Positions 53,636-61,199 of a stretch of 61,199 bases of DNA are shown piece by piece (the stretch's first letter is position 1; each line of letters begins with the position of its first letter). Source of the DNA: Mesostigma viride (Eukaryota; Streptophyta; Mesostigmatophyceae; Mesostigmatales; Mesostigmataceae); NCBI GenBank assembly GCA_009746045.1, contig RPFO01001949.1:1-61199 (forward strand), written 5' to 3'. Below the pieces are notes generated by a model. It was not told the DNA's origin, searched no databases, and saw nothing but the letters and a program-made list of their open reading frames with translations. The position numbers and the translations under genes are program-made.

Positions 53636-54130
53636 ATGGATATTCCGTCCATCAAACGATACGCAGGCGCCGAGAAGGAGTACGTGTTGGACACCCAAGC
53701 ACTCCTCCGATATTGTTCGGGTTCTCGACTGGGGCAGAAAACTCTAGAACGTGTCGTCAGGATCCTTCAAGAAGCAGGCCACCACGACACGATTCCGTCC
53801 ACCTGTCACGACATGAGCCCCGAAATCCGATTGGCCATCCTCGCCTTGGTGGGCGATCGCAGGCGTCCACGTGGGCGCTCACCCTCCAAAACGGAAAAAC
53901 GACACGAACCGAAACGGCCTCGAGGGCGCCCAAGGATCCACCCCGTAGGGTATAAAAAGCCTCGAGCCAAAAAATTGTCTCATGTTCAGTCATCAGATGA
54001 CGGTGACCGTAGAGGAGCGTCGCGAGCAATGGCGACGGGCCCAGGCGAAGAGGCGAGCAATCGCCCGCGACCAGACGAACTGCATCTCGGCGAAAAGCAA
54101 GGTCAAGAAGGGCGTCTGGAATCCCAGTGA
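53636..54130 (+). CDS. PLV hypothetical protein with AT-hook
   Basis: ATG 53636, 22 bases after the ATPase. The N-terminal 80 residues are helical (DTQALLRYCSGSRLGQKTLE), followed by a basic region with a good AT-hook core, KRPRGRPRIHP. The last ~50 residues overlap the recombinase gene in another frame, so the true end may be near 53990. Likely DNA-binding. Confidence 0.6.
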   Translation: MDIPSIKRYAGAEKEYVLDTQALLRYCSGSRLGQKTLERVVRILQEAGHHDTIPSTCHDMSPEIRLAILALVGDRRRPRGRSPSKTEKRHEPKRPRGRPRIHPVGYKKPRAKKLSHVQSSDDGDRRGASRAMATGPGEEASNRPRPDELHLGEKQGQEGRLESQ

Positions 54131-55244
54131 TCGATGGATCGCAAATAACCCCGAGTGCGCGGAAAAAATCGGCTTGCAGGCGACCTCTCCACCCTCGCCG
54201 GAGCCACCGCACCACGAGGAATCGCCTGCGCGAGCTGGAGGAGGGCGGTACTGGACCTTCGACGAGGCCGTCGCCGCAGCGGAAGCGCGACCAGAGCAGC
54301 ACGAGCGTGGCAGGCCATCGAAGGAGCGCGGGGCGACTCGCAAGACCGCTTTGGGATACATTGGCAGGATGCGGGTCCTGCTCGACAAACTGGGGTGCTC
54401 GCAGTACGAGTCCGTTGATTGCCTTGCCGACACAGCTCGTGTTCTTCGCGTGGTGCACGAGACATCAGAACCCAAGCGCAAGACCCAGCACTCGAAGGAC
54501 GACGCCTGGAGGGAGAATGAGAAGCAGCTCCTCGGGGTCATCAACGGCGTGAACCGAATGATGCCGCCCGAGAAGAGGCTCCCAAGTCACGTTACGGACG
54601 CGTACACTGCTCGCGTCAGGGAGCTGAAGGTTGGTGACCTGGACAGACGGTTTGACCGTGCCGAGAACAAGCCGCTGAGGTACACGTACGAACAGCTCCA
54701 GAAGATCGCCAAAGCAGAGTACGAAGCCGATCCCACGTCCGACGCCGCGCTCATGGGCTTGATCTATCTCTCGGGTGAAGATCTACCACCGACGCGTTAC
54801 AATCACGACCAGATGCGCATCGTCGACTCGGTCGCTGAGCTAGGACCGCACGAGAACGGCTACATCCCGAGCGAGAGGAGATTCTACATCCAGAATTTCA
54901 AAACGCAGCACAGCATGCCAGTTTATGACGTCGTCATCCCGAAGAAGTACGGAAAGCTCATCAAAGCGTTGGATGCCCGTGCTAAGGCTGGACAGAAATT
55001 CCTTTTCGAATCAGAGCCTGGCATTCCGATCAAACACGAGCTCTACAGCGCCCGTTACAACCGGATTTACGGAGGCATCGACGCCACGCGACAAGCATAC
55101 ATCACTCGTTTCCTGAAGGGCGCTTCATTTAAGAAACGTAAATGGGCTGGCGACATGATGGGCCATGACGTACTGACAGGAGCCGTTTACGAGAGGCAGG
55201 GTGGCGAGACTGGCGGACGTCGGCTGAGGCCGAGGAAAAAGTAG
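53982..55244 (+). CDS. PLV tyrosine recombinase (integrase)
   Basis: ATG 53982, 420 residues, unbroken. The N-terminal half is basic and helical. The catalytic domain (about residues 225-410) shows the first Arg in LPPTRYNHDQM (~271), a beta-hairpin Lys in NFKTQH (~307), a second Arg in TRQAYITRF (~370), MMGHD (~395) and the Tyr of AVYER (~403). Such enzymes integrate many PLVs and some virophages. This fits the absence of a DDE integrase. The usual H of the RxxH pair is not obvious, but the GH and Tyr positions are clear. Confidence 0.85.
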   Translation: MFSHQMTVTVEERREQWRRAQAKRRAIARDQTNCISAKSKVKKGVWNPSDRWIANNPECAEKIGLQATSPPSPEPPHHEESPARAGGGRYWTFDEAVAAAEARPEQHERGRPSKERGATRKTALGYIGRMRVLLDKLGCSQYESVDCLADTARVLRVVHETSEPKRKTQHSKDDAWRENEKQLLGVINGVNRMMPPEKRLPSHVTDAYTARVRELKVGDLDRRFDRAENKPLRYTYEQLQKIAKAEYEADPTSDAALMGLIYLSGEDLPPTRYNHDQMRIVDSVAELGPHENGYIPSERRFYIQNFKTQHSMPVYDVVIPKKYGKLIKALDARAKAGQKFLFESEPGIPIKHELYSARYNRIYGGIDATRQAYITRFLKGASFKKRKWAGDMMGHDVLTGAVYERQGGETGGRRLRPRKK

Positions 55245-55576
55245 ATAGTTTCCCGTGGGAAATTTTCATGAATGTCGAAAAGGGTATTCTAAACTGCATG
55301 CATTATACAGGGAATATAAAAGTTCCATGGGAACATTTTTCTCGAGGGTCGAGGTTCGAGGGGTTATTCTTTAATCGAAACTTTTTTTTTTTCTGAACAT
55401 ACGGTATACAACCTTCCAGAATGGTCTCGAACCTCAACCTGCATGACGACACGGTCGCCCGACACGACGTAACCGACAAGCCGACACGATTCGATTCCTC
55501 GTGGGAGATCTCCCACGGGAATAAAGGCGGACTCTCCCACGACAATCCACACTCTTGCGCTCACACAACCTCTAAG
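55245..55576. promoter_or_regulatory. Intergenic region with three dyad-symmetric GGGA/TCCC sites
   Basis: TTTCCCGTGGGAAA (55249-55262), GTTCCATGGGAAC (55322-55334) and the perfect 18-bp palindrome CGTGGGAGATCTCCCACG (55500-55517). An ATATAAAAG lies at about 55314 and an A/T-rich run at 55380. It lies between recombinase and primase-helicase, so it may be a promoter/operator or replication origin. Confidence 0.6.
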
Positions 55577-58500
55577 ATGTCGACTGCCGCGGAATTTGTT
55601 CCTCTGTGGTTCGCGTCGAAAGATACGCCTTTCTTTGCTCGGACGCCAGGGGTGATGTACTCGTACGAAGAGGAAAAACCCCAAGACGCTTCGGAGGCGT
55701 ATGGTCGCTCTCGTGGGATGAAGTACATCATGGCGCTGAACACGTACAAAAAAACGAACATGTATGCCGCTTTCGGGTGCAGGGAGGACTTGATCAAGAC
55801 CCACGCGGAGTTATCAACAAGCGATCCGCATTTGCTAGAAATTCTATCCCCCGACGTGAGCGTCGTCCCATATTTCGATTTTGACTGGGAAACGGAAGAA
55901 CCCATCGACTACCAGCTGGAGAAGTACGCAAAAGCGGCCATATCCATGTTCTTCAACGACGTGTACGAGATAAATGTCGAGGAAGAGCGAGATATGCGGG
56001 TCCTTATTGGCCATCGCGTCAGGAGCGGCATTTCAAGCAGTCTGTTCACGTAACGGTGCCGACGATCTACATCCCGACAATGGAGGATCGTGTTAAGATG
56101 GGAGAGCTTTTTCAGTCGTTCTTCTTCAGTGCGCGATGGATTTACTTCAGGATATCAGTCCGAGGTGTGCCAGAGACTCGTCAAGTCCCAGCACTCGAAA
56201 GAGGATTGGGAGGACATGCACGCGAACGGGAATCCGATTGTGGAGAAAACAACTGGCGTTTGGGCGCCTAAACACGACATCAAGTTTTGCTACGATAGAA
56301 CAATCTATTCGAGGTACCGGGCCTTTCGCATGATAGGGATGAAGAAGCGCGGAGACAGCGGCGAGGACGCATACCTCCGTCCAGTCCCAGGGGGTAGTTC
56401 CGACGTCGGCGAATATTTGGTGACTGTCTTCAACGAAGAGGGACTGACCCGGCTCCCCCATGTCGATGATGCGGAACTATCCGAAACGAGCCATACAGTG
56501 TTTCGAGGGTATGGGAAGACTATCCACCACCTCGGGCCTGGACATCTCGCCATCCATCGAAGCAATGAAAAGTTTTCGCCTGGATGCAAGTTATGCGCAC
56601 AACCTGTAAAGAATCCGAGCGAGGTGTCGCAACGTTCGTCAAGTACTCCGTCGACTCTGTGGATCCGTTATGCAGGATCTGCCTCAAGATACACGACAAC
56701 AACGGGCCTTATAACCTGCTACTCCCTAATGGCGCTGTACAGTACAGATGCCACCAGGACTCACAGCACCGATTCATCGAGATCTCCCCGCCCGTGATGA
56801 AGCTCGCGGACTCGGACAAAGTTCCGTTCACTAACGTACTCGTCCGAAAAATCAGGCCTTTCAGCTGGGATGCGCTATTTAGAGGCCCGCACAAGAGCAC
56901 CATCCTCGTCCAGTCCAACTGCGGGACAGGTAAATCTGAGAGGATTCGTGAACTCGTCAACGAGGCGGTGAGGAGGATCCAGATATTCGCGTGTGCTGTA
57001 TGGTGGCTAACATCAGCTTGTCCAAGGAGGAGGATCGCAATTACAATCTCTGGGCGGGAGGACGATTGCATGGGAGGACAACGCGTTCCATATCTTGTCC
57101 AGTGACCCGAATTTCCGTCACTATCTCAGCGGTCAAAGGGGATGATTCTGACGACAGGGTGCTGGTCGTCTTAACAGCATCTTGCGCCTCACGGACCAAC
57201 CGTTCGATCTCCTCATCCTGGACGAAATATATAACACCCTCACCGCCCTTTCACAGCGCTACGTGAAATACCGCGCGAGGTGTTGAGGAAGTTCATCAGG
57301 CTCATTGAAACGTCCAAGGTCGTGATCGCATTAGACGCTACTGTTACTCGAAAGGTATACGATTTCATAGCGGCCTATCGCGCGGCGGACACTATGGAGG
57401 TGGATTGCAACACCTTCAGGCGCCCTACCAACAGGACTCTGCGATGGGTGGACGTGACCTCAGAAAAGAACTGGCGAAAGGTCTGCGTGGACCGCTTTGT
57501 CTGAGTGTCAGAGGAGGATAGAGGCGGGAGAGGATTTCTGCCCAATGTCTGGCAAAAAAGAGGCCGCCATGGCGTATGAGGCATAAAAAAATCACGAGCA
57601 GAAAAAGAGGGTCGCTTTACACTAGTCTGACGAGCAAGGAGGATCTGGAGGTTGGTGCGAATGCTGCGTGGGCTGACTTGGACTTTTGATTTTCAGCCCA
57701 ACGATCACGGTTGGAGTCAGCTACACGGAGCACACGTTCGACAGCATGGTGGGATGTTCATCAACGGGGACTACTACGCGAGCTACACGACAACCCTCCA
57801 GCAAATTTTCAGGGTTCGCCACTAGTCAAGGGAGAGATGGTCATCTTCTATCGAGACGATACTTCGCTCTTAACAGCCCCCAACGGACTACGGCACGATC
57901 GTCGAGAACATGATCGCGGGGGACACTGCGCTCATCCAGCTGCTGTTCGACAACGCCGACGTAGTCTGCGACTGGAGCGCGGACAAGTCGCGTATCTATG
58001 ACAGAAATTGCCCCAAGTTCCGTCTCTTCTGCCGGAACCAGCAAGATCTCGCGGTGTCGAGGTCCCACTACAAGGGAAATCTCATCAAGATACTGACGGA
58101 GGACTACGGCGTGGAGGTGTCGGCAGTGGAGGAGTTGGGGGACATCGACGCCCCCCGCTTCCGGTACTAGAAGATCCAGACAAGGACAGGGAGGTGGTGC
58201 TTCTGAGCGAGGAGGAGTACAAGGATCTAGAGGGGAGAATCGGCGGCACGGTTCCACTTTCACCGTACGAAATGCGTCTGAAGGCGGTGTACGAATGACT
58301 CACCGGTTGTATGATTCCGTATGATCTCATCGACGACGAGCTCCCTCAAATTCTGGACAAGGAGATGGGGAGGAAGGCGTACGCTGGCATTCGGCAATAT
58401 TCGAAGTTGACGGGACTAGGAACCAAGGAGCATTTCAGAGACAATCTGTTGATTCTGCAGAAGTCAGAGTCCTTGTTTGATTTGAAGGCGTATTCTCGTT

Positions 58501-58960
58501 TTGGACTAGCACAGTCTCTGGCCATTACGCTCAAGCTACTAGAAGGGACGCCTATCATCGACTTCATCACGACGGCTGATCCGTCCAATCTCACAATGAA
58601 GTTGACGCGCGACGAGACGATTGCACTAGGGAATAAATTGACGCGAAATTGCCGACAAGGCCTGGTTCATGCGCTCAACATTTGGATACCAACGGCGAGC
58701 AGGCGAGGCTGGTAGTTGTCTTTTGCACAGTGTAGCGGGCTCGTCAACAGGTTGTTAAGCCCGACTCTGGGAATTTCTGCCAAAGGGCGAAGGGCAACAG
58801 CCGTGGCGGTGGTTACTTGGAAATTTCGAAGGCGGACATGCACGCGTTTCTTGATAGGTATAAACCCTCGTGGTGGGGCGATGAGAAGGATTATTCGATC
58901 ACGTCGTTGTCTGGCCTGTCGATGGATGAAATCGCTCCTTTCCTGCAGGAGCGGATAAGT
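55577..58960 (+). pseudogene. PLV primase-helicase: AEP primase plus origin-binding-type helicase (many frameshifts)
   Basis: ATG 55577 (MSTAAEFVPLWFAS). AEP primase: VVPYFDFDWE (about residues 96-105), SVHVTVPTIYIP near 56040, and DRTIYSRYRAFRM near 56300. A Cys-rich strand (CRICLKIHDNN) lies near 56670. Helicase: Walker A ILVQSNCGTGKSERI near 56905, Walker B DLLILDEIYNTL near 57215, KVVIALDATVTRKVYDFI near 57315, then IFSPTITVGVSYTEHTFD near 57685. These last motifs are those of herpesvirus-type origin-binding helicases. At least seven frame changes are needed, many at homopolymers, plus an in-frame TGA at 58296 and the end near the right TIR is unclear. Either decayed or damaged by consensus errors. 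It would unwind and prime the viral DNA; no polymerase accompanies it. Confidence 0.75.
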
Positions 58961-59109
58961 AATTTTAATATTTTTAATGGAACGCGTTTCTGCCATGCAT
59001 GTAGTCATCGTTGCCAGCGACAACTGCTTCCCATGCAAATCGGAGGCCCATCCGGTTCGGTCACACCCCGCCGCGCGGCCCTCGCCGGCTCCCTCACCCT
59101 GCGAGGCCA

Positions 59110-59592
59110 TGGCGAAAAATTGGGCGGTCTTTTCTTAAGAGTAAGTACGTGCAATTTTTCGCCACATCCAACAACCCACGCCACCTCAGCGCCGGCCAGT
59201 GGGGGAAGGTGGCGAAAAATTGGGCGTTCTTTATATAAGAGTAAGTACGTGCAATTTTTCGCCATCACTCTCACACCTTGACAAACACCTCCTATACCCC
59301 GCGCCAAGGGGTGGCAGGGTGGCGAAAAATTGGGCGTTCTTTATAAGAGTAAGTACGTGCAATTTTTCGCCATCACTCTCACACCTTGACAAACACCTCC
59401 TATGACCCGCGCCAAGGGGTGGCAGGGTGGCGAAAAATTGGGCGTTCTTTATATAAGAGTAAGTACGTGCAATTTTTCGCCATCACTCTCACACCTTGAC
59501 AAACACCTCCTATGACCCGCGCCAAGGGGTGGCAGGGTGGCGAAAAATTGGGCGTTCTTTATATAAGAGTAAGTACGTGCAATTTTTCGCCA
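59110..59592. repeat. Five palindromic iterons in right TIR
   Basis: Units at 59110, 59210, 59320 (53 nt), 59428 and 59538, mirror images of the left set with the same TGGCGAAAAATTG arms. Confidence 0.9.
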
Positions 59593-59707
59593 TCCTTGTC
59601 ACACCCCCAACACACCATCACAACTGCCGGGGTGGTGACAGATGCCAGCCTAAATGTCACAACCTGGTGAGCAGTGGTGGCAGGGGGGCACTTCTGTTTT
59701 TGCAAGT

Positions 59708-59739
59708 GGTTTAGGGTTTTAGGGTTTAGGGCTTAGGGT
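59708..59739 (+). repeat. Telomere-like block in right TIR
   Basis: GGTTTAGGGTTTTAGGGTTT and the following AGGGCTTAGGGT, mirror of 41225-41256. Confidence 0.85.
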
Positions 59740-59862
59740 GAGACCCATCCTAGGCCGCGGTCACTATAGGGTCACTATAGGGGTGGCAGATGCCAGCATA
59801 AGGGTGGTGCACTTCTCCTAGTCGCGATGACGGAATGATGACGGAATGATGATGGAAGCTAC

Positions 59863-60350
59863 TTAATTAATTAATTAATTACACGTGACTGCGTCACGGA
59901 GCATAAGTCCTCAGTGGAGGGGAACATGGGAGGAATGGATGGTATAAGCTATCTAGTCCAGTTACAGGGGTGTGGGCACCGCGGCCCGAATCGCTATTAT
60001 GAATGCCATACTTGGTCACACGCGGAGCCCCCACAGGCTTGGGGGTGGTCTCCTTCATCACTACTTGCCATGTATCCTTGCGCACCATCTGCCTCCATAT
60101 TACAGACAAACCAGGAGGCTGCCCGGGTGTGAGCCCGTCACGTCTAGTGTAGCACATGTCCATGCCGAGTCTATCACGAAAAGTCCACGGTGGCGGCCCT
60201 GCCGCGCGCGGCCAGGGGCACGCCAGGTGAGGACACATATCGCCCGGGCTGGGCGGGCTGGGTGCCAGCTAGTCTATCTGATTATCTACCTGATCTGTGC
60301 GGGCCAGGTGCCCGGCTAGGCCCAGGCGCCTGTGCCTAATAATGTGGGAA
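59863..60350 (+). repeat. Repeat family 1 copy abutting the PLV
   Basis: After a TTAA run: ACACGTGACTGCGTCACGGA, GCATAAGTCCTCAG, and a body that is the reverse complement of 9885-10345. An open frame on the minus strand (59894-60238) is shared in part with that copy but not conserved as protein. Confidence 0.7.
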
Positions 60351-60480
60351 ACATAGGGCAAATCAGCGTACAAATCCTCATTACTAATGTGCAAACCAAA
60401 GGGGATGTTAAGGGCCTTGCGCAGCATCTTGGTGACGGCGCCGTCGAGTTGTTGCTCCTCCTCCTGCGTCAGTGTCCCCC

Positions 60481-60600
60481 TTAATTAATTAATTAATAGA
60501 CACGTGACTGCGTCACGTGAGCATAAGTCCTCAGTGGGAGGGGAAAATGGGATGGAATGGATGGTGTAAGTTATCTAGGTCCTAGTTATAGGGTTGCGGG
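60481..60600 (+). repeat. Repeat family 1 terminus
   Basis: TTAATTAATTAATTAA, ACACGTGACTGCGTCACGTG, AGCATAAGTCCTCAG, GGGATGGAATGGATGG. Same terminus as at 10335 and 59876. Confidence 0.75.
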
Positions 60601-61199
60601 CCCTTTGTTGTCATGCAACACGTGCGCCTGCAGGGATTGGAAGCTCCGCGTTTCCCCCACGGTCCGCATGTGTATAATGGGTTATAATTAATTATAAGTT
60701 AGGTATGACAGCTATTCTTGGACGCATGACAGTCCGACGTTGTGTTACAAGGAGCAATTGTCCGAATAATCGAGCAGAGCTGAGAATCATCCTTAGGGAA
60801 TTAGCGTGCTGGCCAGGGCCTACAAGACAGTCCACTATTATGTGCAGATCTAGCCCACGCCAACTACTAGGTCGGAGGTAAGTTGCAAGTTCTTGATCTG
60901 GTTGTTGATATCCCCGTAACCTCCAGGCCAATGGAGCCTGGTCAACGGGGGTTGACTGAGAACGCATTATGCCCTGGGTACCGTTGCCAACCGCAACCTC
61001 TCATTCACACATTCCAGCACAGGCAAGTTGGTCGAAGCCATCCTAGCCTTCCACGCCGGTATTACAACCAAATCCAGCCTCCCCTTCGCAAAGGCCCTAG
61101 AATCCACTTGAGCCAAATTCCCTGAATCCTCCACAACAACAGCTCCAAACGCCCACTCAGGCCTGACAACTGCTGCCGAGCGGTGAGGTCCCGACATAG
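60601..61199. other. Unassigned sequence at the right edge
   Basis: Open frames on the minus strand (61197-60967, then 60967-60692) are protein-like but not recognised and run into the window edge. Confidence 0.3.

Larger units (their letters stand above)
41101..59862. mobile_element. Integrated polinton-like virus (PLV), 18.8 kb
   Basis: Bounded by inverted repeats of about 800 bp starting GTAGCTTCCATCATCATTCC and set between TTAA-rich tracts. It carries the core PLV set: major capsid protein, candidate minor capsid protein, A32/FtsK-like packaging ATPase, tyrosine recombinase, and a primase-helicase, with several small virion-type genes. Genes are in two blocks diverging from about 52.17 kb. 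No DNA polymerase, rve integrase or cysteine protease was seen, which separates it from classical polintons. Homopolymer indels split several genes. Confidence 0.92.
59062..59862 (-). repeat. PLV right terminal inverted repeat
   Basis: Reverse complement of 41101-41904, ending GGAAGCTAC next to a TTAA run. Small differences from the left copy include a 2-bp deletion in one iteron and an ATACCCC for ATGACCC change near 59293. Confidence 0.93.

Noticed and set aside
58296-58298. In-frame TGA as a selenocysteine or recoded codon.
   Set aside because: The gene has many other breaks; a mutation or consensus error is simpler.
59894-60238. 114-codon minus-strand frame with partial counterpart at 9.9-10.3 kb.
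   Set aside because: Most differences between the copies change amino acids and the frame is broken in the other copy; treated as repeat sequence.

Overview
The window looks like repeat-rich nuclear DNA of a green alga, probably a chlamydomonadalean chlorophyte. The evidence is eukaryotic retrotransposons of several classes, a 120-nt 5S rRNA gene, telomere-type TTTAGGG/TTTTAGGG units and a polinton-like virus (PLV). The taxon is inference. I see no ordinary host protein gene: almost everything is mobile DNA.

Layout. 1-2.57 kb: a broken hAT-type transposase with a ~150-bp tandem array and a LINE fragment inserted in it; 39.24-41.10 kb is a second copy without the LINE. 2.97-4.34 kb: a LINE ORF1 on the minus strand. 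4.15-15.42 kb and 15.82-27.20 kb: two nearly identical ~11.3-kb units, each holding LINE debris, TTAA-flanked repeats, a 5S rRNA gene and the 5' half of an LTR retrotransposon with copia-type integrase. Only the second unit runs on into reverse transcriptase and RNase H (to 28.41 kb). The join between the units (15.42-15.82 kb) reads like a blend of two unrelated sequences and may be an assembly misjoin. 28.84-37.56 kb: a Ty3/gypsy element with ~1.14-kb LTRs and a PHD finger at the end of pol. 37.56-39.11 kb: the 3' end of another LTR element.

41,101-59,862: the most interesting object, an 18.8-kb integrated PLV with ~800-bp terminal inverted repeats, inserted between TTAA-rich tracts. Each TIR has five palindromic iterons and a telomere-like block. 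A leftward block encodes virion proteins: major capsid protein, a candidate minor capsid/penton protein, an amphipathic glycine/alanine-rich protein, a fibre with Ig-like repeats and a lectin-like tip, a ~1,100-residue protein, and a basic zinc-finger protein. A rightward block encodes a coiled-coil protein, the packaging ATPase, an AT-hook protein, a tyrosine recombinase, and a primase-helicase related to herpesvirus-type origin-binding helicases. No DNA polymerase, retroviral-type integrase or maturation protease was seen. Many PLV genes are split by single-base indels, usually in homopolymers, so the element may be more intact than it looks.

59.88-61.20 kb: copies of a TTAA-flanked repeat family and unassigned sequence. 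All calls come from reading the sequence by eye; nothing was computed or searched.
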